From an uncultured Bacteroidales bacterium (GTDB lineage Bacteria > Bacteroidota > Bacteroidia > Bacteroidales > UBA932): a stretch of DNA of 64,000 nt. Below the pieces are notes generated by a model, which saw only the letters and a list, made by a program, of their open reading frames with translations, was not told the origin of the DNA and searched no databases. A program made the position numbers and the translations under genes. This document shows, in pieces, positions 44,227-53,136 of this stretch (within the stretch, counting starts at the first letter, position 1; each line of letters opens with the position of its first letter). Location: assembly GCA_944326325.1 (NCBI GenBank), contig CALVDQ010000002.1, forward strand, positions 101,286 to 165,285, read 5' to 3'.

Positions 44227-46014
44227 TCACAGGATGACGGCAAGTTCGTAAGGCAGGCGGGCGTATACTTTTCCGCTCTGTCCGTCCCATCCCCTGAATG
44301 CCTTCTCTACGTTCTCGAGCGGCGTCCCCTTGAATACTTCAGCCGAGGCTTGTCCTCCGAGGCTCTTGACAAGCATTTCCATGGTAGTCAGCGGCTTCGG
44401 ATATTCCACTATGTTCCAGTCTGCAAGGTCTGGTGAGGATTTGCCTTCTTCGCTCGAAGCGACGGCATAGTGCAGGGCGTCCATGATGCTTCCTTTCCGG
44501 TCGGCAAGCCTGAGACGGATGGCATCGTCTCCGGCCCATACGCGGCCTTGTGCGATAGAGTCTACATATTCCTTTTCCAGGCCACGCCCGTCAGCAACGA
44601 TGGAGGTGAATGTCTCGTATATGTTTTCCACCGATGCCTGGAGATAGGCTGTCTCCTGGTCTGTGAGCGGACGCATACATGAGTACATGTCGCTGTGCCT
44701 GTTGGAATTGACCGCAGTGGCGTTTATATGGGCTATGTTGTCGAGGGTCTTGCTGAAATCGGGGATCATGCTGAATACCCCGATAGAGCCTGTAAGGGTG
44801 CTGCTGTTTGTGAAGATGTAGTCGCAGCCTGCTGAAATCCAGTATCCCCCGGAGGCGGCATAGTCTCCGAAAGATGCCACGACAGGCTTTTCTTCAGAGA
44901 GAAGCGCGATCTCGTCCTTGATCTTTTCGGATGCCAGTACGCTTCCTCCAGGTGAATTCACCCTGAATACCACCGCCTTCACGTCCTTGTCCTTCCTTAC
45001 TTCTGAAATTATCCTCGCGAAACGGTCTCCGGCTACCTGCTGCTCGTCGGAGCCGTCTATTATGTTGCCGGATGCGAAGATGACCGCGATCTTGTTGTCA
45101 GCCCTGAAGTTCGGCAGGACCTTTATACTGGCATAGTCGGATATGGATATCATGCTTGGCTTGTCAGAGGAGCCGGAGGAGTTGAAGTATTCCGTGAGTT
45201 TCTCCTCGAGTTCGTCCAGGGTGAGGAGGCCGTCCACAAGTCCGGCATCCAGGAAGTCCTGCGGGAAGTTCAGCCTGAGACCGTCCACGGCTGCGTTGAA
45301 TTCATCCTTGGAAATGTTCCTGCTCCCGGATATGGCCGCAGCCCAGGAGTCCCAGATTGAAGCTATGAGCTCCTGGTTCTGCTCGAGGTTTTCCCGGCTG
45401 GCTTCGCTGCGGATGAACATTTCTCCGGCGGATTTGTATTTGCCGTGCCGGATGAGCTGTACGTTGATTCCGAGCTTGTCGAGGATGTCTTTCAGAAAAA
45501 ACATCTGGCTGGAGATACCTGTCATTGTGTTGAGACCTCCCTGATGGGGCGTCATGTATATTTTGTCGGACACCGACGCAAGGTAATAGCCTGCGTTCGA
45601 CGGATTCTCGATATATGAAATGACCGCTTTCCCGCTCTGCCTGAAGTTCACCAGGGCCTGGCGCAGCTCTTCGATCTCGGCCATGCCGCCTGCCGCCATG
45701 TCCGGCTTCAGGTATATGTACCTTATTGCAGGGTCGGAAGCTGCGGCTTCTATCGCCCTGACCGCGTCAAGGATTCCAAGCACTTGGGTATGGTTTCCGG
45801 AGACATTTGAAATGATGTCCATCTCACGGGTCTGCTCCGCTATCTGGACTGTCGAGAGGTCTATCCTAAGGACTGCGGAGGCCGGCATCACCGGCTGGGA
45901 TTTGCCCAGGGAGGCGACGGCTCCGATTACGCCGAACATGATGAAAGTCATTACGCCTCCGACAATAAGGCAGCCTAATATGACTGCCAGTGTCGTTTTG
46001 AGAAATTGCTTCAT
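44227..46014 (-). CDS. sppA: Signal peptide peptidase SppA, 67K-like type
   Basis: A 595-residue membrane-bound serine protease. An N-terminal membrane anchor (FLKTTLAVILGCLIVGGVMTFIMF) precedes two S49 domains. The first has the Lys-bearing RHGKYKSAGEMFIRSEASRENL; the second has the nucleophile Ser in FGDYAASGGYWISAGCDYIF plus LTGSIGVF. It degrades cleaved signal peptides. The ATG at 46012-46014 is used; an upstream TTG would only add a few residues. Its promoter faces that of the TonB receptor gene. Confidence 0.93.
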   Translation of the reverse strand: MKQFLKTTLAVILGCLIVGGVMTFIMFGVIGAVASLGKSQPVMPASAVLRIDLSTVQIAEQTREMDIISNVSGNHTQVLGILDAVRAIEAAASDPAIRYIYLKPDMAAGGMAEIEELRQALVNFRQSGKAVISYIENPSNAGYYLASVSDKIYMTPHQGGLNTMTGISSQMFFLKDILDKLGINVQLIRHGKYKSAGEMFIRSEASRENLEQNQELIASIWDSWAAAISGSRNISKDEFNAAVDGLRLNFPQDFLDAGLVDGLLTLDELEEKLTEYFNSSGSSDKPSMISISDYASIKVLPNFRADNKIAVIFASGNIIDGSDEQQVAGDRFARIISEVRKDKDVKAVVFRVNSPGGSVLASEKIKDEIALLSEEKPVVASFGDYAASGGYWISAGCDYIFTNSSTLTGSIGVFSMIPDFSKTLDNIAHINATAVNSNRHSDMYSCMRPLTDQETAYLQASVENIYETFTSIVADGRGLEKEYVDSIAQGRVWAGDDAIRLRLADRKGSIMDALHYAVASSEEGKSSPDLADWNIVEYPKPLTTMEMLVKSLGGQASAEVFKGTPLENVEKAFRGWDGQSGKVYARLPYELAVIL

Positions 46015-46039
46015 ATAAAACGGAAATTTCAAATTTGTC

Positions 46040-46047
46040 CAAAATTA
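46040..46047 (-). promoter_or_regulatory. -7 element of sppA
   Basis: Minus-strand TAATTTTG, 26 nt before the sppA ATG. Confidence 0.55.
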
Positions 46048-46068
46048 TGAAAAATCCTGTAAAAAAAC

Positions 46069-46076
46069 TAAATTTG
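46069..46076 (+). promoter_or_regulatory. -7 element of the TonB receptor gene
   Basis: TAAATTTG, 22 nt before the ATG at 46099. The divergent sppA and receptor promoters lie within 40 nt. Confidence 0.6.
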
Positions 46077-46098
46077 CCAGTTCAGTTGATGACCGGAG

Positions 46099-48234
46099 AT
46101 GAGAAGGATCTTTTTATTGCTTGCAGCGGCATTGCCGACGTATGTGTGCGTGGATGCGCAAGTTACCGGCCCCGACGGACAGGTTTTGGATACGACGGGC
46201 ATTTACAGGGACAGGAGCGACAGCCTTGAGGCTGCCGTGTCCGTGTCGCGCCAGCAAGGAAGCTATCTTTCCAGGGGAAAGACTGTCAGGACGGAAGTGA
46301 TATCTTCCGCAGGACTGCGCAAGATGGCCTGCTGCAGTCTTGCCGAAAGTTTCGAGAATTCGGCGAGCGTGACTGTCGGCTATTCCGATGCCGTGACCGG
46401 TGCCAGGCAGATAAGGCTTCTCGGCCTTTCCGGAATATATACCCAGATGCTGGATGAAAACAGGCCGGTGATGCGCGGCTTTTCTTCCCCTTTCGGTCTG
46501 TCTTATGTCCCGGGGCAGTGGCTGGAAAGCATCCAGATAGCGAAAGGTGCGTCTTCCGTGGTAAACGGAGTGGAATCCGTGACCGGGCAGATAAACCTTG
46601 AGTTCCGCAAGCCTCTTGACGAGAAGCCGCTTTTCCTGAATGCATCGGTGATGAGCGATACCAGGATGGACTTCAATATTGCATCGTCCCTGCAGATGGG
46701 CCGGAACTGGAGTACTGTGATTCTCGGGCACATCTCAGGGAACATAAGGTCTTCCGACCACAACCGTGACGGTTTCATGGATGCCCCCGAGATGCTGCAG
46801 TTCAACCTCGCCAACCGCTGGCTCTACTACGCGGACAACGGTGTCCAGATGCGTTTCGGGGTGCGTGCCCTGCAGGATATGCGCAGGGGCGGACAGGAAG
46901 GTTATGACTACAGGACATATTCTATAGATGAACCGGACGTTCCCGGTTCTGATCCGTGGGGCTCTGATATTACAGGACGCCTCCTCAACGGCTATGTCAA
47001 GGTGGGGATTCCTCTCGGAACGGGCGATTCTCAGAACATCGCCTTTGTGGCGGACTATACTTTCCAGGATATGGATTCGCATTTCGGTTCCACATCCTAT
47101 CTCGGACAGCAGCATTCGTTGTTCGCGAACCTCATGTACCAGAATGAGATAAATGACCGTCACAGGTTTGTCGCCGGCCTGAACGGGGTATTTGACAGAT
47201 ATGACGAGGATTTGTCCAGGACCGTGAGGGTCATAGGTCCGGTGACATTGGAGAAAAACGGGGTCACCGGACTTGGATATGCAGGGGCTTTCGGCGAATA
47301 TACCTTCCGGGCCGGGGACAAGTTCACTGCCATGGCCGGCCTGCGCGGGGACTGGTACAGCAACGGAGGGTTCAGGCTTTCTCCGAGGGCGATGCTGAAG
47401 TATTCCCCTGTGGAAGAGATAACGGTAAGGGTGAACGGTGGCCGTGGACTCCGGTATGCGGTCCCGCTCGTGGACAATATCGGGGTTTTTTCGACCGGCA
47501 AGATGTTTTACGGGAACTATGACGAGCATACCCTCGAGGATGCCTGGACTTTCGGAGGGAACATCACATATTATTTTCATTTCGGGGCGTCACCAGGCAC
47601 TTATCTCAGCTTCGACTATTTCCGCACCATGTTCGCACAGCAGATGGTCGTCGACTATGAGATGGGCGGCAATGCGATATGGTTCTACAACCTTGACGGG
47701 AACAGGTCATGGTCAGACAATTACCAGTTGGATTTTTCCGTCGATCCGGTAGAGCGTTTCAACGTTACGGTTACCTGCCGGTATACGGATGCGAAGATAG
47801 AGCTTCCCGGCAGAGGACTTGTGGAGAAGCCGATGACGAGCAATTTCAAGGGTGTGCTGAATCTCCAGTATGCTACCAGGCTCAGCAAGTGGATCTTCGA
47901 TTTTACGGCTTCACTGAACGGTTCTTGCAGGGTCTATGACTTCATGCTCGATGCAGTTGATGCGGACGGGAATCTGCTCTACGGGAACGGACGCACTCCG
48001 GTCTATCCTCTTCTTTATGCGCAGGTGACGAGGAGGTTCAGAGGTGTTGAGGTCTATGCCGGCGGGGAGAACCTTACCAATTTCAGACAGAAGAATGTGA
48101 TATTGGGGACCAGGGGAAGTGACGGTTTTGTGAACCCGAGGGTGGCTTCTTTCGATGCGAGTGCGGTATGGGGACCGCTCATGGGAGTGAAGGTCTATGC
48201 CGGCGTACGGTTTACGTTATGGAAGAAAATCTGA
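46099..48234 (+). CDS. TonB-dependent outer membrane receptor, probably metal-related
   Basis: A 711-residue receptor. It has a signal peptide (FLLLAAALPTYVCVDAQ), no carboxypeptidase-like N-terminal domain, a plug (VRTEVISSAGLRKMACCSLAESFENSASVTVGYSD region, with RQIRLLGLSGIYTQMLDENRPVM), and a barrel ending in VYAGVRFTLWKKI. Its small size and CirA/FepA-like plug differ from SusC. Only 5 nt downstream is a heavy-metal-associated domain protein, which suggests uptake or handling of a metal such as copper; ligand identity is inference. Confidence 0.88.
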   Translation: MRRIFLLLAAALPTYVCVDAQVTGPDGQVLDTTGIYRDRSDSLEAAVSVSRQQGSYLSRGKTVRTEVISSAGLRKMACCSLAESFENSASVTVGYSDAVTGARQIRLLGLSGIYTQMLDENRPVMRGFSSPFGLSYVPGQWLESIQIAKGASSVVNGVESVTGQINLEFRKPLDEKPLFLNASVMSDTRMDFNIASSLQMGRNWSTVILGHISGNIRSSDHNRDGFMDAPEMLQFNLANRWLYYADNGVQMRFGVRALQDMRRGGQEGYDYRTYSIDEPDVPGSDPWGSDITGRLLNGYVKVGIPLGTGDSQNIAFVADYTFQDMDSHFGSTSYLGQQHSLFANLMYQNEINDRHRFVAGLNGVFDRYDEDLSRTVRVIGPVTLEKNGVTGLGYAGAFGEYTFRAGDKFTAMAGLRGDWYSNGGFRLSPRAMLKYSPVEEITVRVNGGRGLRYAVPLVDNIGVFSTGKMFYGNYDEHTLEDAWTFGGNITYYFHFGASPGTYLSFDYFRTMFAQQMVVDYEMGGNAIWFYNLDGNRSWSDNYQLDFSVDPVERFNVTVTCRYTDAKIELPGRGLVEKPMTSNFKGVLNLQYATRLSKWIFDFTASLNGSCRVYDFMLDAVDADGNLLYGNGRTPVYPLLYAQVTRRFRGVEVYAGGENLTNFRQKNVILGTRGSDGFVNPRVASFDASAVWGPLMGVKVYAGVRFTLWKKI

Positions 48235-48239
48235 TTGTT

Positions 48240-48590
48240 ATGGTTAGGATATTGATTTCTGTATTGGCGTTTTTGTCATTGCCGGCTATGGCTTTGCCGG
48301 TATCCGGCGCGTCTGCGGCCGGACGTGTTTCCGTGGGGGCTGCCGTTGTGGCGGAGAAGCCTGCTGGAAAATCGGCCGAGGTGCTGTTTTCTGTGAGTAT
48401 GCACTGCAGGAACTGCGTCGAGAAGATTACCGGGAATATTTCCTTTGAAAAAGGGGTGAAGGATTTGAAGGTGTCGCTGGACAAGCATACGGTATGGATA
48501 AAGTATGATCCGTCCAGGACCGATGAAGCCAGGCTGAAGGCCGCTATCGAAAAACTTGGTTATGATGTCAGAAAAACGGAGGACGAGTGA
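48240..48590 (+). CDS. Secreted heavy-metal-associated (HMA) domain protein
   Basis: A 116-residue protein. A signal peptide (VRILISVLAFLSLPAMA) and a short linker precede an HMA fold (about 48-114) with the metal-binding CxxC motif in MHCRNCVEKITG. The secondary elements match the family (GVKDLKVSLDKHTVWIKYD, LKAAIEKLGYDV). Placement in the periplasm next to a TonB receptor suggests a metallochaperone for the receptor's cargo. The ATG at 48240 is chosen over ATG 48219. Its stop overlaps the ATG of the next gene. Confidence 0.88.
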   Translation: MVRILISVLAFLSLPAMALPVSGASAAGRVSVGAAVVAEKPAGKSAEVLFSVSMHCRNCVEKITGNISFEKGVKDLKVSLDKHTVWIKYDPSRTDEARLKAAIEKLGYDVRKTEDE

Positions 48591-49438
48591 TGTACAGGAT
48601 ATTGTCTAAGGATATGTTGTCTCCTGCCATTTGCAGGATGAGGGTCTATGCGCCGAGGGTGGCGTCTTCTGCCCGTCCGGGGCAGTTCCTGATAGTCAGG
48701 GTAAACGAACATGGTGAGAGAATACCGCTGACTATCAGTGATTATGATGTAGATGAAGGTTCCGTTACGATTGTTACCCAGAAGATCGGGGCTTCGACCA
48801 GGGAGATCTGCGCCCTTGAAGTGGGGGAGTTCCTGGAGGATGTGGTAGGTCCGCTCGGGCTTCCTTCTGATTTCGTGGAGAAGACGGATGAGGAGCTGAA
48901 GGACAGCAGGTATATCTTCATTGCCGGAGGAGTAGGTACGGCTCCGGTGTATCCTCAGGTGAAATATCTGAAGTCGAGGGGTGTACATGCCGATGTCATC
49001 ATCGGGGCGAAGACATCCGACCTCCTGATATACAAGGAGGAGATGGCTTCCGTCTGCGACAACCTCTTTATATGTACCGATGACGGGAGCGAGGGGTTCA
49101 AGGGTATGGTGACCGGGCTACTTGAGAAGCTTGTGACGGAAGACGGCAGGAAGTATACCCAGGCCGTGGCGATAGGTCCGATGATAATGATGAAGTTCGC
49201 GACCCTGACGGCAAAGAAGCTCGGACTTCCTATAACCGTGAGCCTGAACACCCTGATGGTGGACGGGACAGGGATGTGCGGTGCGTGCAGGGTGACTGTG
49301 GCGGGCAAGACCCGCTTTGCCTGCGTGGAGGGTCCGGAGTTCAACGGATATGACGTAGATTTCGATGAGGCGATGAGACGGCAGGGAATGTACCGCAAGG
49401 AGGAGATTGAAGAAGATCATAAGTGCAAGATCAGATAG
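48590..49438 (+). CDS. NfnB/PyrK-like FAD-NAD(P) flavoprotein with 2Fe-2S centre
   Basis: A 282-residue protein of the ferredoxin-NADP reductase type used by NfnAB and PyrK. The FAD part has RPGQFLIVRVNEHGERIPLTISDY, and the nucleotide part has GGVGTAPVYPQVKYLK. The C terminus carries Cys residues in GTGMCGACRVTVAGKTRFACVEG for a 2Fe-2S cluster. It forms the small subunit of an electron-bifurcating NADH-dependent ferredoxin:NADP oxidoreductase or of sulfide dehydrogenase. Start at ATG 48590, overlapping the HMA stop; GTG 48587 is possible. Confidence 0.9.
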   Translation: MYRILSKDMLSPAICRMRVYAPRVASSARPGQFLIVRVNEHGERIPLTISDYDVDEGSVTIVTQKIGASTREICALEVGEFLEDVVGPLGLPSDFVEKTDEELKDSRYIFIAGGVGTAPVYPQVKYLKSRGVHADVIIGAKTSDLLIYKEEMASVCDNLFICTDDGSEGFKGMVTGLLEKLVTEDGRKYTQAVAIGPMIMMKFATLTAKKLGLPITVSLNTLMVDGTGMCGACRVTVAGKTRFACVEGPEFNGYDVDFDEAMRRQGMYRKEEIEEDHKCKIR

Positions 49439-49448
49439 AGGATTTTTT

Positions 49449-50840
49449 ATGGCAAACAGAATACCGAGGGTGCCTGTAAGGGAACAGGCCCCTAAAGAGA
49501 GGGCGAAGAATTTCGACGAAGTATGTTACGGGTATAATGAGGAAGAGGCAGTTCTCGAGGCTTCGAGATGTCTTCATTGCAAGAACCCGAAGTGTGTGTC
49601 GGCCTGCCCGGTTTCAGTCAGGATTCCGGAATTCATAGCGGCGGTGGCTGCCGGTGACTTTACGAGGGCATCGTCGGTCATAGCCGAGGATTCTTCGCTG
49701 CCTGCCGTCTGCGGAAGGGTCTGCCCTCAGGAGACGCAGTGCGAAGGCAGCTGTATACTCGGGGTGAAGTCCGAACCTGTGGCGATAGGGAAGCTGGAGC
49801 GTTTCGTGGCTGACTGGACAAGGAGCCACGGGGCCAGGAAGGTCGTGAAGGCCCCTGCCAACGGGTTCAAGGTGGCGGTCGTGGGAAGCGGCCCTGCCGG
49901 CCTTGCCTGCGCCTATGACCTTGCCAAGGCCGGCTATAACGTGACTGTGTTCGAGGCCTTGCACAAGCCGGGTGGAGTGCTCGAGTACGGTATCCCTGAG
50001 TTCCGTCTGCCGAAGGAGGCCGTGGTGGCTGCCGAGATCGGGGATGTGAAGGCCATGGGGGTCAGGATCGAGACGAATGTCGTGGTGGGCCGGACAGTCA
50101 CGGTCGACTCCCTGCTTGACAAGGAGGGCTATTCGGCGGTGTTCATAGGCTCCGGTGCCGGACTCCCGCGTTTCATGGGCATTCCGGGAGAGAATCTCAA
50201 CGGGGTCTTCTCCGCCAACGAGTTCCTTACCAGGAACAATCTCATGGATGCCTACAGGGATGACTACCTTACTCCGGTGATGCATGCGAAGAGGGTTGTC
50301 GTGGTCGGCGGAGGAAATGTCGCGATGGATGCTGCCCGTACCGCCCTGAGGCTCGGCGGAGAGGTGACTGTCGTGTACAGGAGGACAGAGGTGGAGCTTC
50401 CTGCCCGTAGGGAGGAGGTCCATCATGCCAAGGAGGAGGGTATCGAATTCCGGATGCTTGCCAATCCTGTGGAAATCATCGGCGACGAAAACGGCTGGGT
50501 GAAGAAGATAAGGTGCATCCGGATGGAACTTGGTGAGCCGGATGAGAGCGGCCGCAGGTCTCCTGTTCCCGTTCCTGGTTCTGAATTCGAGATCGAAGCC
50601 GATTCTGTGATAATGGCGCTCGGGACTTCCCCAAACCCGCTGATCGCAAGGACTACCGCCGGACTGGAGACGAACCGTCGCGGCTGTATAGTGGCTGATG
50701 AAGACGGTGTGACCACCCGCCCTGGCGTGTTTGCCGGCGGAGATGCCGTGACAGGGGCAGCTACGGTGATTCTGGCCATGGGGGCCGGGAGGAAGGCGGC
50801 TGCGGCGATTGACAGGTATGTCAAGGGGAAACTACGGTAA
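49449..50840 (+). CDS. NfnA-like / GltD-like NADPH-dependent flavoprotein subunit
   Basis: A 463-residue protein. The N-terminal Fe-S domain has CLHCKNPKCVSACPVSVRIP and CGRVCPQETQCEGSC for two 4Fe-4S clusters. It is followed by FAD/NADPH folds VVGSGPAGLACAYDLAKAGY and VVVGGGNVAMDAARTALRLGGE, and ends in GVFAGGDAVTGAATVILAMGAGRKAA. It pairs with the upstream FAD/2Fe-2S subunit, 10 nt away. This is the usual NfnAB gene pair, annotated in many genomes as glutamate synthase small subunit. The ATG at 49449 is the family start. Confidence 0.92.
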   Translation: MANRIPRVPVREQAPKERAKNFDEVCYGYNEEEAVLEASRCLHCKNPKCVSACPVSVRIPEFIAAVAAGDFTRASSVIAEDSSLPAVCGRVCPQETQCEGSCILGVKSEPVAIGKLERFVADWTRSHGARKVVKAPANGFKVAVVGSGPAGLACAYDLAKAGYNVTVFEALHKPGGVLEYGIPEFRLPKEAVVAAEIGDVKAMGVRIETNVVVGRTVTVDSLLDKEGYSAVFIGSGAGLPRFMGIPGENLNGVFSANEFLTRNNLMDAYRDDYLTPVMHAKRVVVVGGGNVAMDAARTALRLGGEVTVVYRRTEVELPARREEVHHAKEEGIEFRMLANPVEIIGDENGWVKKIRCIRMELGEPDESGRRSPVPVPGSEFEIEADSVIMALGTSPNPLIARTTAGLETNRRGCIVADEDGVTTRPGVFAGGDAVTGAATVILAMGAGRKAAAAIDRYVKGKLR

Positions 50841-50885
50841 GTGCGAAAGTAACAACTTCTTTTAAATTTCTTTTCTTGGAAAAAC

Positions 50886-50940
50886 AGGGGAGGACGAACC
50901 CAAAAGCCCTTTGGGTCGCCCTCCTCCTGGATATTTCCCC
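50886..50940. terminator. Large imperfect hairpin between the nfnA-like gene and the sialidase gene
   Basis: Left arm GGGAGGACGAACCCAAA (50888-50904) pairs with TTTGGGTCGCCCTCCT (50910-50925) with one bulge and one mismatch around AGCCC. Outer CAGGGG (50885-50890) and CCCCTG (about 50937-50942) can extend the stem. It lies between convergent genes; there is no clear T-run. Confidence 0.55.
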
Positions 50941-51047
50941 TGAAAGGACCGGGCTTTTCCTTGTTCCCATGTCCCCTTCGGGTTATGTCCAAGCTTGACT
51001 CTGCTCTTTCATGTCTTGATTCTTCGCGACTTATGGCCTGTGAGAGG

Positions 51048-52193
51048 CTATTTCTTGAATACTTCAGACGGGATTATAGTGAAAGTCAATGTTTCATAGC
51101 AGCTCTTTTCTCCTGTCTCGTAGAATATGGCAACATCTCCGTTGTCAAGGACAAGAATATCGGAATAAGCTGCAGGGAGGTCACCGAGCCTGTATGCTAT
51201 ATCCCAAGTCTTCCCGGAATCATTGCTTTGCTTTATTGTCATATTTTTACGATTGAGCTTATCTGCCGGATTTGAAAAAAGCAGCGTTCTGGAGAGTTTT
51301 CCTCCAGGCGCATAATTTACAATGCTTGCGTTGCAGACAGGTTCAATCAAGTTTCTGTCGTAGTAATATTGGCCGAATGTCCGGCCCCCGTCCCTGCTGA
51401 TTGCGCACAGTCTTGCAGCCCCGTTATCTATCCTGGCCTGGTCTTTCGTCCACTTGGCGTCTCTCATGTTCAGTAGGACAGAGCCGTCTTTCAGTTCTGT
51501 GACGGTGCTTTCGTTGCCGACACCGGGGTCGCCTCCAATATGCCAGGTCTCTCCCTTGTCATCGGAATATATGACATGGGATACTGTGCCGGCACCGAAG
51601 ACCCCGTGGTTGCAAGGGGCTACGATACGGCCTTTATGCGGGCCTTTGCGGAGCTGGATGGCGTGGCATGGCCCGGTGGCGTACCATGTCCATTCGGGAA
51701 GTTTCGTCTGGTCCGTGATTTCACGCGCCTTTGACCAGGTGAGGCCGTTGTCGTCGGAATACATCACGAATACTCTTCTGGTATCGATGGATGTGCGTGC
51801 GTGGATATTCTTTTCAGGATCCTTGCCGTTGTTCCACGTGGAGAGAAGGATTATGCGTCCAGTTTCTTTGTCCACTACCGGGCATGGGTTTCCACATACG
51901 TTCTCTCCATCGTCCCACACAGTGATGATTTCGCTCCAGGTCTTTCCTCCGTCAGTTGAACGTCTGGAAACGAGGTTAATGTCTCCGGTGTCGCCTCCGC
52001 CGTCCTGTCTGGCCTCGGCGAATACTATTATGCTCCCGTCGTTTGCCTGTACGAGTGCCGGTATTCTGTAGGTGTTTACACCTTCGTCACCTTTCTTGAA
52101 GAGTACATCGGAGTGTACAGGCGCAATCTGCTGTGCGAGGGCCGATGCGGAGATAAGCAAAGTTGAAAATGTCAGTATTTTGGTGAGTTTCAT
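51048..52193 (-). CDS. Secreted (periplasmic) GH33 sialidase
   Basis: A 381-residue exo-sialidase with ordinary signal peptide (LISASALAQ) and no lipobox. It has the YRIP motif (Arg43), FAEARQDGGGDTGDINLV, and repeated Asp boxes (STDGGKTW, SDDNGLTW, SDDKGETW, SRDGGRTF, SNDSGKTW). It removes terminal sialic acid. As the last gene of the sialic-acid PUL it would work in the periplasm, while the two other sialidases are lipoproteins. Confidence 0.92.
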   Translation of the reverse strand: MKLTKILTFSTLLISASALAQQIAPVHSDVLFKKGDEGVNTYRIPALVQANDGSIIVFAEARQDGGGDTGDINLVSRRSTDGGKTWSEIITVWDDGENVCGNPCPVVDKETGRIILLSTWNNGKDPEKNIHARTSIDTRRVFVMYSDDNGLTWSKAREITDQTKLPEWTWYATGPCHAIQLRKGPHKGRIVAPCNHGVFGAGTVSHVIYSDDKGETWHIGGDPGVGNESTVTELKDGSVLLNMRDAKWTKDQARIDNGAARLCAISRDGGRTFGQYYYDRNLIEPVCNASIVNYAPGGKLSRTLLFSNPADKLNRKNMTIKQSNDSGKTWDIAYRLGDLPAAYSDILVLDNGDVAIFYETGEKSCYETLTFTIIPSEVFKK

Positions 52194-52203
52194 AAAATCA
52201 AAG

Positions 52204-53136
52204 TTAAATGAATTCAGGGATAATATCGTGTGCCCGTTTCCTTGCTAAAGGTACATATTCCTCCGGAATGGACCGGTATGGCCATCTCAGGTATGCCCCG
52301 ACATCGGCCCAGCCGCCTACAAGGGCCATGAATCGGTCACAGGCATGGTTCGGATAGTGCATTTTGACGATAAAGGGGTCAATGCATTCGCACATGAACT
52401 TCTGTATCCTGCTTTCCAGTTCAAGTGCAGCTTCCAGGTCAGTGCACATGAGCCCGTACCATTTCTGTGCTGCGACCGGGTTCAGGCAAGCTACGTTGGA
52501 ATATGCGCCTGATGCCCCGTTCTTTATACCGGTGGCAAGATGGTGCCCGGGAACAAATACCGAGATGCCTTCGGAGTTCGCTCTCATTTCCCGGTACCAT
52601 TCTACGGAGCAGTTGTTGTCAAAGACCTTTACCCCGATAAGCGATGGAACGGCCTTTTTCAGCATCTGCCATCCATCCGGTTCCAGAATCCGTTTTGCAT
52701 GAGGCGGGTTATAGAGAACGAGAGGAATTCCTGCCGCGTTTTCTTCCATCACTTTCATGAAGGACACTGCGGCAGAGTCGTCCACAGGGAACCAGTCCGG
52801 CAGGATAACCTGAACTGCATCAGGCTTCAGCCTGCAGACAAGGTGCAGCCTCTCCAGCGACTCTTGTGCGCATGGGTGGCTGACGCCTATCTGGAACCTG
52901 ATTCCTGAAGTATGGCATTTGGAGGCAAGCAACTCGCTTACTCTCAGGAATTCGTCTCTGTCCTGGGAGTAGAATTCGCAGGCAGTGCCATTGGAGTAAA
53001 TGCCGCATGGCTCCGATGCTATGAGAGCGTCGATCTCGTCTTCCAGACGGGCCCAGTCCATCCTGCCGTCCTTCCCGGTGGCAAGGAGCAGGGTGGACCA
53101 GTTGCCCTTGAGTGAAGCTGGTGTAAGCCGCCTCAT
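52204..53136 (-). CDS. DapA/NanA-family lyase, probably N-acetylneuraminate lyase
   Basis: A 310-residue aldolase of the dihydrodipicolinate synthase family. It has GIYSNGTACEF, the Tyr in LVLYNPPH and Schiff-base Lys in IGVKVFDNN. The lyase would split sialic acid to N-acetylmannosamine and pyruvate; that reaction is inferred from its position among sialidases. A second family member is cut by the right edge of the window, so the division of labour between them is unclear. It overlaps the GH3 gene by 4 nt. Confidence 0.82.
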   Translation of the reverse strand: MRRLTPASLKGNWSTLLLATGKDGRMDWARLEDEIDALIASEPCGIYSNGTACEFYSQDRDEFLRVSELLASKCHTSGIRFQIGVSHPCAQESLERLHLVCRLKPDAVQVILPDWFPVDDSAAVSFMKVMEENAAGIPLVLYNPPHAKRILEPDGWQMLKKAVPSLIGVKVFDNNCSVEWYREMRANSEGISVFVPGHHLATGIKNGASGAYSNVACLNPVAAQKWYGLMCTDLEAALELESRIQKFMCECIDPFIVKMHYPNHACDRFMALVGGWADVGAYLRWPYRSIPEEYVPLARKRAHDIIPEFI

